Shown: positions 1 to 7,207, counted from the stretch's first letter. The stretch is DNA of 8,140 nucleotides from CAVPEW01 sp050247895 (GCA_050247895.1 JBFWTJ010000180.1:1-8140), one strand, 5' to 3'. Numbers and translations: made by a program. The notes: generated by a model from the letters alone, not told the origin.

Positions 1-2385
1 ACCGACCTGGTGGCCCGCTACCAGCGGATGCGGGGCAAGGAGGTCTTCTACCCGATGGGCTGGGACGACAACGGCCTCAACGTCGAGCGCCGGGTCCAGC
101 TCGTCACGGGGACGATCGTCGACCCCACCCTGGCCTACGACCCCGACTTCCGCCCGCCCGAGAAGGTGGACCCCAAGGCCCGGCCGGTCCCGGTGAGCCG
201 GCCCAACTTCATCGAGCTGTGCGAGCAGGTCGTGCCCGAGTTCGAGGCCCAGTACCACGACCTGTGGGCGACCCTGGGCCTGTCGGTCGACTGGGACCAC
301 ACCTACACGACGATCGGCGCGAGGGCGACCCGTACCTCCCAGCGGGGCTTCCTGCGCCTGGTGGCCCGGGACCTGGCCCACCGGGCCGAATCGCCCACCC
401 TGTGGGACGTCGACATGCGGACCTCGGTGGCCCAGGCCGAGCTGACCGACCGCGAGGTCCCCGGCGCCTACCACAAGCTCGTGTTCCGGGGTCCCGACGG
501 CGAGCCCCTGCTCATCGACACCACCCGACCCGAGCTGCTGCCGGCGTGCGTGGCCGTGGTCGCCCACCCCGACGACGCCCGCTACCAGCCCCTCTTCGGC
601 CGGCAGGCGACCACCCCCCTGTTCGGCGTGTCGGTCCCGATCGTGGCCCACGAGCTGGCCGACCCCGACAAGGGCACCGGCATCGCCATGATCTGCACCT
701 TCGGCGACACCACCGACGTCACCTGGTGGCGGGAGCTGTCGCTGCCGGTCCGGGCCGTCGTGCAGCGCGACGGCCGCCTGCGCCCCCTCACCTGGGGCGA
801 GCCGGGCTGGGAGGCCGCCGACCCCGCCACGGCCCAGGCCGCCTACGACGAGCTGGCCGGTCGCACCGCCAAGCAGGCCCAGGCCCGCATCGTCGAGCTG
901 CTCGTCGCCGCCGGGGCGCTCGAGGGCGACCCCCGTCCCCTCACCCACCCGGTCAAGTTCTGGGAGAACGGCAACCGCCCGCTGGAGATCGTGACCAGCC
1001 AGCAGTGGTTCATCCGCTACCCGCCCAAGGACGAGCTGCTGGCCCGGGGCAAGGAGCTGGCCTGGTGGCCGGACTTCATGCGGGTCCGCTACGAGAACTG
1101 GGTCAACGGCCTGATGGGCGACTGGAACATCACCCGCCAGCGCTTCTTCGGCGTTCCCTTCCCGGTCTGGTACCCGATCGACGGCGACGGCACGGTCGAC
1201 TGGCTGTCACCGATCCTGGCCACCGAGGACATGCTCCCGGTCGACCCCACCACCGTGGCGCCGCCCGGCTACGAGGAGGGCCAGCGCAACCGGCCCGGGG
1301 GCTTCGCCGCCGACCCCGACGTCATGGACACCTGGGCCACCTCGTCCCTGTCGCCCCAGATCGTGTGCGGCTGGGAGGACGATCCCGACCTGTTCGCCCG
1401 GACGTTCCCCATGGACATGCGGCCCCAGGCCCACGAGATCATCCGCACCTGGCTGTTCTCCTCGGTGGTGCGCAGCCACTACGAGCACGGCGTGCTGCCC
1501 TGGCGCAACGCCGCCATCTCGGGGTTCATCGTCGACCCCGACCGCAAGAAGCTGTCCAAGTCGGCCGGCAACATGCCCGACGACCCGGTGACCCTCATCG
1601 CCCGCCACGGCGCCGACGCCGTGCGCTACTGGTCGGCCAACGGGCGCCCCGGCATGGACATGACCTTCGACGAGGGCCAGATGCGCATCGGCCGGCGCCT
1701 GGCGGTGAAGCTGCTCAACGCCTCGCGCTTCGCCCTCAACCTGGGCGTGGACGCCGACGCGGCCGCCGCGGCGGGCACCGGTGCGGTGACCGAGGCCCTC
1801 GACCGGGCCGTGCTGGCCCAGCTGGCCGACCTGGTCGACGAGGCCACCGCCGCCTTCGAGCGGTTCGACTACGCCCGGGCCCTGGAGCGGATCGAGGGCT
1901 ATTTCTGGCCCTTCTGCGACGACTACCTGGAGCTGGTCAAGAACCGGGCCTACGGGGCGGCGGGCGACGCCGGCCAGGCATCGGCCCGGGCCACGCTGGG
2001 CCTGGCGCTGTCCAAGCTGCTGCGGCTGTTCGCCCCCTTCCTGCCCTACGCCACCGAGGAGGTCTGGTCGTGGTGGCAGCAGGGCAGCATCCACCGCGCC
2101 GCCTGGCCGACCGCCACCGCGGCGCGCGCCGCGGCCGGGGAGGTCGACGCGGCCGTGCTCGGCGTGGCCGCCCGGGTGCTGGGCGACGTCCGCAAGGCCA
2201 AGACCGAGGCCAAGCGCTCGATGCGGGCCGAGGTCGACCGGGTGGTGGTCACCGCCGACGCGGCCACGCTCGCCGCACTGGCCCAGGTCGCCGAGGACGT
2301 CCGCGGGGCGGGGGTGGTCGACCGGCTGGACCTGGTCGAGGGCGGGGACGACCTCGCCGTCGAGGTCGCGCTGGCCCCGGCCTGA
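1..2385 (+). CDS. valS: Valyl-tRNA synthetase, 5'-truncated by the window edge
   Basis: Cytoplasmic class Ia aminoacyl-tRNA synthetase that charges tRNA-Val and edits mischarged threonine. The frame is open from base 1, so the gene starts outside the window. The first residues visible (TDLVARYQRMRG) normally lie just after the HIGH signature, so roughly the first tenth, including HIGH, is missing; 794 residues remain. Counting from base 1: PMGWDDNGL with ERRVQ, a form I associate with actinobacterial ValS; CP1 editing domain with TTRPE at 174-178 and GTGIAM...FGDTTDV at 225-240; WNITRQRFFG and DVMDTW of the catalytic core; the KMSKS loop as KLSKS at 517-521 (1549-1563); then the helical anticodon-binding domain from about 565, with PFLPYATEEVW near 680. 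The C-terminal part (about 720-794) is rich in Ala, Arg and Glu and fits the usual tRNA-contacting arm. It ends in TGA, 17 bp before the convergent mscS-like stop. No frameshift is seen. Identity is very secure; the true start cannot be seen. Confidence 0.97.
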   Translation, partial: TDLVARYQRMRGKEVFYPMGWDDNGLNVERRVQLVTGTIVDPTLAYDPDFRPPEKVDPKARPVPVSRPNFIELCEQVVPEFEAQYHDLWATLGLSVDWDHTYTTIGARATRTSQRGFLRLVARDLAHRAESPTLWDVDMRTSVAQAELTDREVPGAYHKLVFRGPDGEPLLIDTTRPELLPACVAVVAHPDDARYQPLFGRQATTPLFGVSVPIVAHELADPDKGTGIAMICTFGDTTDVTWWRELSLPVRAVVQRDGRLRPLTWGEPGWEAADPATAQAAYDELAGRTAKQAQARIVELLVAAGALEGDPRPLTHPVKFWENGNRPLEIVTSQQWFIRYPPKDELLARGKELAWWPDFMRVRYENWVNGLMGDWNITRQRFFGVPFPVWYPIDGDGTVDWLSPILATEDMLPVDPTTVAPPGYEEGQRNRPGGFAADPDVMDTWATSSLSPQIVCGWEDDPDLFARTFPMDMRPQAHEIIRTWLFSSVVRSHYEHGVLPWRNAAISGFIVDPDRKKLSKSAGNMPDDPVTLIARHGADAVRYWSANGRPGMDMTFDEGQMRIGRRLAVKLLNASRFALNLGVDADAAAAAGTGAVTEALDRAVLAQLADLVDEATAAFERFDYARALERIEGYFWPFCDDYLELVKNRAYGAAGDAGQASARATLGLALSKLLRLFAPFLPYATEEVWSWWQQGSIHRAAWPTATAARAAAGEVDAAVLGVAARVLGDVRKAKTEAKRSMRAEVDRVVVTADAATLAALAQVAEDVRGAGVVDRLDLVEGGDDLAVEVALAPA

Positions 2386-2402
2386 ACGACCGGCCCTCGG
2401 GC

Positions 2403-3476
2403 CTACGCGGGACCCGGACCGCCCTCGGCGTCGCCGGGACCCGGCTCGGGATCGGGCGACGCCACGGCACTGGACCCCTCGTGGCGGGGGACCCACGCCG
2501 TGCCGGGCGTGGTCGGCAGCTCGATCCCCGCCTCGGCGAAGGCGGGGATCAGCCGGCGGCGCAGCTCTCGCCCGACCGCCCACTGCTCGGACGGGCGGGT
2601 CTTGGCCACGACCCGGATGGCGACCCCGCTCAGGTCGACCCGCTCGACGCCCCACACCTCGGGGTCCTCGAGGAGCTTGGCCGACCAGGTCGGGTCGCGC
2701 CGCAGGGTGGCCGAGGTCGTGCGGATGACGGCCTGGGCCGCGTCGAGGTCGGTGCCGTGGGCCACCTCCACGTCGAGCAGGGCCCGGGCCCACTGCTGGC
2801 TCATGTTGCCGACCCGCAGGATCTGGCCGTTGGGGATGTGCCAGACGGTGCCGTCGACGGCCCGCAGCCGGGTCGTGCGCAGGCTCACCGCCTCGACCGT
2901 GCCGCTCGCCTCGCCGGCGTCGATCACGTCGCCCACGCCGTACTGGTCCTCGACGAGCATGAAGATGCCGGACAGGAAGTCCTTGACCAGGCTCTGGGCC
3001 CCGAAGCCCAGGGCGGCGCCGACGATGCCGGCGCTGGCCACCAGCGGACCCAGGTTGATGCCCAGCTCGCCGAGGATCGTGACCCCGGCGACGGTCCAGA
3101 TGGCCACGGCGGCCAGGCTGCGCAGGACCAGCCCGATGGTCGCGGCGCGGGCCGAGGCCCGCAGCGACGCCGGGCTCCCGTCCAGGCCGATGGCACCACG
3201 ACGGGCGGCCGGGGCCAGGCGCCGGCGGCGCGACGGCGGGTGCCCACCGCCCATCTGCTCGACGAGCCGGGCGATGGCCCGGCGGACGAGGCGGTTGGCC
3301 ACCCAGGCGAGGGCGACGATCAGCGCGATGGCCAGCGGCCGGCCGAGCACGAGGTCGACGACCTCGGCCGTCTGCTCGCTGCCGGTCCAGTCCAGGACCC
3401 GGGCGCACACGAACGACGGGTCCTCGCCGCAGGCCGCGGCGAGCGAGGGGTCGACCTGGGCGGCGACGGCGTGCAC
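2403..3476 (-). CDS. MscS-family small-conductance mechanosensitive channel
   Basis: Inner-membrane channel that opens under membrane tension and releases solutes during hypo-osmotic shock. From the chosen GTG (3476) it is 357 residues, longer than E. coli MscS (286). A short N-terminal region contains two cysteines (C16, C24). Predicted membrane helices lie near 47-66 (PLAIALIVALAWVANRL), 111-135 and 143-175. The last is the pore helix, with the Gly/Ala-rich GIVGAALGFGAQSLVKDFLSG pattern diagnostic of MscS, followed by VEDQYGVGDVI and the beta domain (SGTVEAVSLRTTRLR, HIPNGQI). A long Arg-rich loop (82-93) separates TM1 and TM2. The tail after about 335 is Pro/Gly/Glu-rich and probably disordered. 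GTG at 3476 is the first in-frame start after the upstream oxygenase stop (TGA 3487-3485), leaving 8 bp. No good Shine-Dalgarno is present, so translational coupling to the oxygenase is likely. The frame stays open far upstream, but that part overlaps the oxygenase and looks non-coding. Family assignment is firm; the exact start is less so. Confidence 0.93.
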   Translation of the reverse strand: MHAVAAQVDPSLAAACGEDPSFVCARVLDWTGSEQTAEVVDLVLGRPLAIALIVALAWVANRLVRRAIARLVEQMGGGHPPSRRRRLAPAARRGAIGLDGSPASLRASARAATIGLVLRSLAAVAIWTVAGVTILGELGINLGPLVASAGIVGAALGFGAQSLVKDFLSGIFMLVEDQYGVGDVIDAGEASGTVEAVSLRTTRLRAVDGTVWHIPNGQILRVGNMSQQWARALLDVEVAHGTDLDAAQAVIRTTSATLRRDPTWSAKLLEDPEVWGVERVDLSGVAIRVVAKTRPSEQWAVGRELRRRLIPAFAEAGIELPTTPGTAWVPRHEGSSAVASPDPEPGPGDAEGGPGPA

Positions 3477-3484
3477 GGGACGGC

Positions 3485-4522
3485 TCAGCCGGCCACCCGC
3501 CGGGCGTCCTCGACCAGGTTGATCTGGTAGAGGACCTCGTCGAGGCGGTCGCCGGCCTCGATGGCCCCGAACCGCTGGGGGTTGTCGGGACCGCAGCACG
3601 ACGGCAGCGGGGCCAGGATCGTCCAGGGCGTCGGGTGGCAGAACTGCACGACGCTGTAGCGCTCGCCCGGCTGGCCGGAGTCGGCCACGACCCGGTGGAT
3701 GCCGGTGGGGATCACGCCGTTGGAGAGCTGCTCGAGCATCATCCCGGTGTTGACGATGACCCGGCCCTCGGGGGCCACCGCGTCGATCCACCCGTCCTCG
3801 GTGCGGACCTGCAGGCCGGGTGCGGTGGCCCGGGGCAGGGCGGTGACGAGGTTGATGTCGCCGTGCTCGCCGGCCCACACGTGGCCCTCGCCGGGCGCCT
3901 CGGCCATGGCCGGGTAGCGGATGGCCCGGGTCAGGGTCGAGCCATCGCGCAGCATCCCGTCGAAGAGCTCCTCGTGGGCGCCCAGCCCCAGGGCGATGAC
4001 CCGCAGGAACCGGCGCTGGAGGTCGAAGATGCGCCGGTGGAACAGCATGAGGACCTCGGTGATCCCCGGCACCGACGCCTCGGGCAGCACCTGGTCCATG
4101 TAGCGGTGCGGGTAGCGGCGGCGCAGCGGGTGCCCGGCGGGGACCTCGTCGCCCCAGTTGAGCATCTCCTTCCAGTCGGGCACCTCCGAGCCCGCCGCCG
4201 TCTCGACCAGCAGGCCCGTGTAGCCGGTCTGGCCGTGGGAGCCGGCCGCGACGTAGCGCTGCTTCTCCTCGACCGGCAGGCCGAAGAACGCCTCGAGGGC
4301 GGCGTAGGCCTGGTCGATGACCTCCTCGGGCAGGTCGTGGCTGGTGTAGACGAAGCCCGTCGCCAGGCTGCGGCGCACCCCGTCGACCACGGCCCGGCGG
4401 GCCCGGGCGTCCCCCCGCTCGAAGGCCAGCAGGTCGACGTCGAGGATCTCGGCCACGGGCCGGAAGCTAGTCCCGGTCGCACGCACCGGCTCGGGCGGGT
4501 GGTCGGTCGGCGAGGGTGCCAT
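3485..4522 (-). CDS. 2-oxoglutarate/Fe(II)-dependent oxygenase, isopenicillin N synthase family
   Basis: Predicted soluble non-haem iron enzyme that couples 2-oxoglutarate decarboxylation to oxidation of a small molecule; the substrate cannot be read from sequence. From ATG 4522 it is 345 residues. The N-terminal DIOX_N-like part (about 25-145) includes GFVYTSHDLPEEVID and the FFGLPVEEKQRY stretch typical of the family. The double-stranded beta-helix core carries the iron triad H220-x-D222 (in EHGDINLV) and H276 (in TGIHRVV), and the 2-oxoglutarate-binding R288-Y-S290 (in GERYSVVQF). All key residues are intact. The C-terminus has FCHPTPW and a vicinal cysteine pair (C309-C310). It is the first gene of a minus-strand unit with the MscS channel 8 bp downstream. 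Start choice: ATG 4522 is the only ATG before the conserved region, but it has no Shine-Dalgarno; GTG 4486 and GTG 4456 (giving AEILDVDLLAF directly after the start) are credible alternatives. The classic substrates of this family (penicillin precursor, gibberellins, ethylene precursor) should not be assumed. Confidence 0.92.
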   Translation of the reverse strand: MAPSPTDHPPEPVRATGTSFRPVAEILDVDLLAFERGDARARRAVVDGVRRSLATGFVYTSHDLPEEVIDQAYAALEAFFGLPVEEKQRYVAAGSHGQTGYTGLLVETAAGSEVPDWKEMLNWGDEVPAGHPLRRRYPHRYMDQVLPEASVPGITEVLMLFHRRIFDLQRRFLRVIALGLGAHEELFDGMLRDGSTLTRAIRYPAMAEAPGEGHVWAGEHGDINLVTALPRATAPGLQVRTEDGWIDAVAPEGRVIVNTGMMLEQLSNGVIPTGIHRVVADSGQPGERYSVVQFCHPTPWTILAPLPSCCGPDNPQRFGAIEAGDRLDEVLYQINLVEDARRVAG

Positions 4523-4531
4523 GATGCGTGC
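4523..4531. promoter_or_regulatory. 9-bp divergent gap between oxygenase and Usp start codons
   Basis: The two divergent start codons (minus ATG 4522-4520, plus ATG 4532-4534) are separated by only nine bases, so there is no room for ordinary leaders. Overlapping short palindromes span the site: ATGC-GT-GCAT at 4524-4533 and TGCATGCA at 4529-4536. On the plus strand CATGAT at 4520-4525 is a weak match to an actinobacterial -10 box, seven bases from the Usp ATG, which would suit a leaderless transcript. A GAGGG at 4512-4516 is 15 bases from the Usp ATG, too far for a normal ribosome binding site. The arrangement is seen directly; promoter function is inferred. Confidence 0.3.
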
Positions 4532-5380
4532 ATGCAGCGGATCGTGGTGGGCGTGGACGGCTCGGAGAGCGCGACCGGGGCGCTGCGCTGGGCCCTGGCC
4601 GAGGGCGAGCTCCACGGCGCCGAGGTGGTGGCCGTCCTGGCCTGGAGCTACCTCGACCAGCGCCACGCCGGCCGCAAGGCGTCGGACAGCTCCTTCGATC
4701 CCGAGTACGACGAGGACGACGCCCGCACGGCGCTGCGCAGCGCGGTGGCCGCGAGCGGATCGTCCCACCCGGTCGAGGAGCGGGTGGTGTGCGACCTGCC
4801 GGCCACGGCCCTGCTCGAGGCGTCGGCCGGCGCCGACCTGATCGTGGTCGGGGCCCGGGGCCTGGGCGGCTTCAAGGGCCTGCTGCTCGGCTCGGTGAGC
4901 GAGAAGGTGCTGGAGAACTCGAAGGTCCCGGTGGCCATCGTGCGGGGCGAGCCCGGCGGCGGCAACGGTGGCGTCGTGGTCGGCGTCGACGGTTCGGACC
5001 TGTCCCAGCTCGCCCTGGCCTGGGCCGCCACCGAGGCCCGGGCCCGGCAGGCCCCGCTGCACCTCGTCCACGCCTGGCAGGCGTCCCTGCTCGCCGCGCC
5101 GGTCACCGAGCAGGTGCTGGCCGTGCTCGAGGAGGGCGCCCAGGAGATCGTGGACACCGCGGCGGGCGACCCGGTGGTCGAGGGCCTGGAGGTCCACCGG
5201 TACATCCCCTACTCGGGTGCGGCCCAGGCCATCCTGGGCGTGGCCGAGAACGCCTCGCTCATCGTGGCCGGCACCCGGGGCCACGGGCGCCTCTACCGGG
5301 CCGTGCTCGGCTCGACCAGCCGGCAGCTGGCCCACCACGCCACCTGCCCCATCGTCATCATCCCCGCCTCGGCCGACTGA
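4532..5380 (+). CDS. Universal stress protein with two tandem UspA domains
   Basis: Predicted cytoplasmic nucleotide-binding stress protein of 282 residues, formed by two fused UspA domains, a common actinobacterial arrangement (about 140 residues each). Domain 1 spans about 1-137, from RIVVGVDGSESA to VPVAIVRGEP. Its ATP-binding motif G-x2-G-x9-G-S is intact at 107-121 (GARG...LGS). Domain 2 spans about 147-279, from GVVVGVDGSDLS to CPIVIIPAS, with the same motif intact at 247-261 (GTRG...LGS). Both therefore look like ATP-binding rather than UspA-only types. A Gly-rich linker (about 139-147, EPGGGNGG) joins the domains, and domain 1 has an acidic insertion (DPEYDEDD, 56-63). ATG 4532 is chosen because the first beta strand begins immediately after it; no better in-frame start lies upstream. 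It is divergent from the oxygenase and followed by a strong hairpin. In actinobacteria such proteins are often induced by hypoxia or stationary phase; whether that applies here is unknown. Confidence 0.95.
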   Translation: MQRIVVGVDGSESATGALRWALAEGELHGAEVVAVLAWSYLDQRHAGRKASDSSFDPEYDEDDARTALRSAVAASGSSHPVEERVVCDLPATALLEASAGADLIVVGARGLGGFKGLLLGSVSEKVLENSKVPVAIVRGEPGGGNGGVVVGVDGSDLSQLALAWAATEARARQAPLHLVHAWQASLLAAPVTEQVLAVLEEGAQEIVDTAAGDPVVEGLEVHRYIPYSGAAQAILGVAENASLIVAGTRGHGRLYRAVLGSTSRQLAHHATCPIVIIPASAD

Positions 5381-5383
5381 GGC

Positions 5384-5405
5384 CGGGCCCGGTCCCCCGG
5401 GCCCG
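5384..5405 (+). terminator. GC-rich hairpin just after the universal stress protein gene
   Basis: A perfect 9-bp inverted repeat, CGGGCCCGG (5384-5392) and CCGGGCCCG (5397-5405), with a 4-base loop TCCC, begins four bases after the Usp stop codon. No T-run follows, as is frequent in high-GC actinobacteria, so it is a plausible U-tract-less intrinsic terminator or 3'-end-stabilising stem. It may also attenuate read-through into the STAS-like gene at 5440. Confidence 0.5.
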
Positions 5406-5439
5406 ATGATTCCGGGGTGGGCGCCACGTCCTAGGTGCC

Positions 5440-5727
5440 GTGCGGCACGCCGAGGACGGACCGGAGGTGGTGCTGCGCGACCGCGACGGCGTCGTGGTGG
5501 GGTCCTGGACCGTCCCCTGGCGGGGCCGGGCCGGCCTGGAGGTGGTCGACGACCTGGCCCGCCTCGCCCTGCTGGCCCGGCGGGCCGGCCACACGCTGCG
5601 GGTCGTGCGGGCCGCGCCCGAGGTCGTCGAGGTGCTGGCCCTGGCCGGCCTGTCGGACCTGCTCGCCGAGCCGGCGGGCGGCCCACCCGACCCGGCGCAC
5701 GAGCGACCCGGCCCGGCCACCCGCTGA
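5440..5727 (+). CDS. Small STAS-like (anti-sigma factor antagonist-like) protein
   Basis: A 95-residue predicted soluble protein. The middle (VVDDLARLALLARRAGHTLRV, 35-55) and following segment (RAAPEVVEVLALAGLSDLL, 57-75) match the alpha-beta pattern of STAS domains: a helix with small residues, a strand, then 'A-x-P-E-V-x-E-V-L-x-L-A-G-L' as in SpoIIAA-like proteins. In those proteins a DSSG motif holds the phosphorylated serine. Here the equivalent seems to be D37-D38-L39-A40, with no serine, so partner-switching by phosphorylation is doubtful. The tail (76-95) is Pro/Gly-rich. The start is GTG 5440, the only start between the in-frame stop at 5407 and the conserved part, with a weak AGGTG at 5433-5437 before it. 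It lies 59 bp after the Usp stop, with a hairpin between, and converges on the histidine kinase. Coding is supported by codon third-position GC bias and the domain pattern. STAS assignment is from pattern only; it could be an unrelated small alpha/beta protein. Confidence 0.7.
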   Translation: MRHAEDGPEVVLRDRDGVVVGSWTVPWRGRAGLEVVDDLARLALLARRAGHTLRVVRAAPEVVEVLALAGLSDLLAEPAGGPPDPAHERPGPATR

Positions 5728-5739
5728 ACCGGCCCGACC

Positions 5740-5758
5740 CCGCCGGACCGGCCGGCGG
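5740..5758. terminator. Hairpin between convergent STAS-like and histidine kinase genes
   Basis: Perfect 7-bp arms CCGCCGG (5740-5746) and CCGGCGG (5752-5758) with a 5-base loop sit in the 38-bp gap between the two convergent stop codons (5727 and 5766). The position suits a bidirectional terminator. There is no flanking T-run on either strand, and GC-rich DNA gives chance stems easily, so confidence is moderate. Confidence 0.45.
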
Positions 5759-5765
5759 ACGGGGG

Positions 5766-7202
5766 TCAGGCGGGGCCGGGCGCGGGCGAGGGATCGACGG
5801 GTGGCCCGACCGAGGGCGCGGCGGGCCCGCCGGCCAGGGGCAGCTCGAAGCGCACGGTGGTTCCCTGGCCGGGTGCGGTCCGCAGGCCGACCGCGCCGCC
5901 GTGGGCCCCCACGGTGGCCTCGACGATCGACAGGCCCAGGCCGCTGCCGCCCCGGTGGCGGGCCCGGGCCGGGTCGGCCCGGTAGAAGCGCTCGAAGGCC
6001 CGGGCCGCGTCCTGGGCCGACATGCCCGGCCCCTGGTCGGTCACCTCGAGCACGGCGTGGGGACCCTCGGCCCGCAGGCGGACGTGGACCGGCGTGCCCG
6101 GCGGGGTGTGGACCAGGGCGTTGCCCATGACGTTGGCCACGACCTGGCGCAGGCGGAGCTCGTCGCCGACCACGACCACCGCCTCGGCCGGCACGTCGGC
6201 GGTGATCGGCCGGGCCGGGTCCACCGCCCCGGCGTCGCGCACCGCGTCGCGGGCCACCACGGCCAGGTCGACCGGGTCGTGCTCCATGGGCCGGCCCTGG
6301 TCGAGCCGGGCCAGGGTCAGCAGGTCGTCGACCAGGCTCCCCATGCGGACGGCCTCCTGCTCGGTGCGGCGCATGGCGTCGTCGAGGTCCGACGGGGTGC
6401 CCAGGCCCCCGCTGCGGTAGAGCTCGGCGTAGCCCCGGATCGTCGACACCGGGGTGCGCAGCTCGTGCGAGGCGTCGGCCACGAACTGGCGCAGGCGGTC
6501 CTCGGACCGGCGCTGGCGGTCGAACGAGGTCTCGATGCGGCCCATCATCTGGTTGAGCGCGGCGCCCAGCTCACCGGCCTCGGTCCGGGGGTTCGCCGGC
6601 GGCACCCGCGACGACAGGTCGCCCCCGGCGATGGCGGTGGCGACCTGGGTCATCCGCTTGACCGGGCGGATCCCCAGGTGGAGCACCCACCAGGCCACCA
6701 GGCCCAGCACGCCGACGATGGCCGCGGTGGCCGCGAGCTCGACCACCACCAGGCGGCGCACCGCCTCGTCGACGTCGTCGAGGGGCAGGGCGACGACCAT
6801 GACCGTGCCGCTGGGCCGGGCCACGGCGGCCCGGACCCGGTAGCGGGTGCGGGAGCCCTCGCTGCCCACGGTGAAGGCGTGCCCGTCCCGGGCCGCCCGC
6901 AGGGCCCGGTCGGGCCCGATCACCGGCAGGGGGGCCTCCTCGCCCTGGAGGTTGGGCGTGGCGTAGGCGGTCACCGCGTCGCCCTGGACGACGCCGACGT
7001 AGACCTGGCTGAGCAGGACCGTGCCCTCGGCCGGGGCGCCGCCGCCGGGCCGGATGCGGGAGATGATCAGGTCGGGGGTGAGCTGGGCGTCGACCTGGCG
7101 GACCAGGTTCCGGCGGGTGCTCGCGGTGATGACGACCATGGACACGACCAGGACCACCGCGACCAGGGCCAGCCCGGCCAGGACCCGGGCCCGCAGCGAC
7201 AC
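5766..7202 (-). CDS. Membrane sensor histidine kinase (HAMP, HisKA, HATPase_c)
   Basis: Inner-membrane two-component sensor of 478 residues that autophosphorylates on histidine and passes the phosphate to the adjacent regulator. TM1 is about 7-27 (VLAGLALVAVVLVVSMVVI); an extracytoplasmic sensor region of about 120 residues follows; TM2 is about 151-175. HAMP covers roughly 175-228 (GIRPVKRMTQVATAIAGGDL). The H-box ADASHELRTP places the phospho-acceptor at H246. The ATPase domain has the N-box with N357 and N361 (NALVHTPPG), the G1 box DQGPGM at 389-394, the F-box ERFYR at 404-408 and the G2 box GGSGLGLSIV at 418-427. All catalytic motifs are intact. The last ~20 residues are Pro-rich and probably disordered. 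GTG 7202 is chosen: it lies 5 bp after the regulator stop, with GAGG overlapping that stop as a close, weak ribosome binding site. The sensor region has no domain I recognise, so the signal is unknown. It resembles actinobacterial TcrY/TrcS-type kinases. Confidence 0.96.
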   Translation of the reverse strand: MSLRARVLAGLALVAVVLVVSMVVITASTRRNLVRQVDAQLTPDLIISRIRPGGGAPAEGTVLLSQVYVGVVQGDAVTAYATPNLQGEEAPLPVIGPDRALRAARDGHAFTVGSEGSRTRYRVRAAVARPSGTVMVVALPLDDVDEAVRRLVVVELAATAAIVGVLGLVAWWVLHLGIRPVKRMTQVATAIAGGDLSSRVPPANPRTEAGELGAALNQMMGRIETSFDRQRRSEDRLRQFVADASHELRTPVSTIRGYAELYRSGGLGTPSDLDDAMRRTEQEAVRMGSLVDDLLTLARLDQGRPMEHDPVDLAVVARDAVRDAGAVDPARPITADVPAEAVVVVGDELRLRQVVANVMGNALVHTPPGTPVHVRLRAEGPHAVLEVTDQGPGMSAQDAARAFERFYRADPARARHRGGSGLGLSIVEATVGAHGGAVGLRTAPGQGTTVRFELPLAGGPAAPSVGPPVDPSPAPGPA

Positions 7203-7207
7203 GGGCC

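Noticed and set aside
2392..2403. Short inverted repeat GGCCC-TC-GGGCC between the convergent valS and mscS-like stops as a bidirectional terminator
   Set aside because: Only about 4 bp can pair once a realistic loop is left, and it overlaps the channel stop codon; chance stems of this size are common at this GC content.
1207..3408. Long minus-strand open frame opposite valS and overlapping the MscS gene
   Set aside because: Low-complexity Arg/Gly/Pro/His-rich translation. The competing frames contain intact ValS and MscS motifs.
219..3530. Very long plus-strand open frame (over 1,100 codons) overlapping valS and running through the channel gene
   Set aside because: Its translation is dominated by Arg, Gly, Pro and Ala with no domain motifs. 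It is the off-frame shadow of GC-rich coding DNA, in which stop codons are rare.
3477..3878. N-terminal extension of the MscS frame upstream of GTG 3476
   Set aside because: The extension overlaps the well-supported oxygenase, and its translation is Arg/Pro/Gly-rich noise. The first in-frame start after the oxygenase stop gives a family-typical protein.
4523..5686. N-terminal extension of the oxygenase frame upstream of ATG 4522
   Set aside because: It runs antisense through the universal stress protein gene with low-complexity sequence; the 2OG oxygenase homology begins only after 4522.
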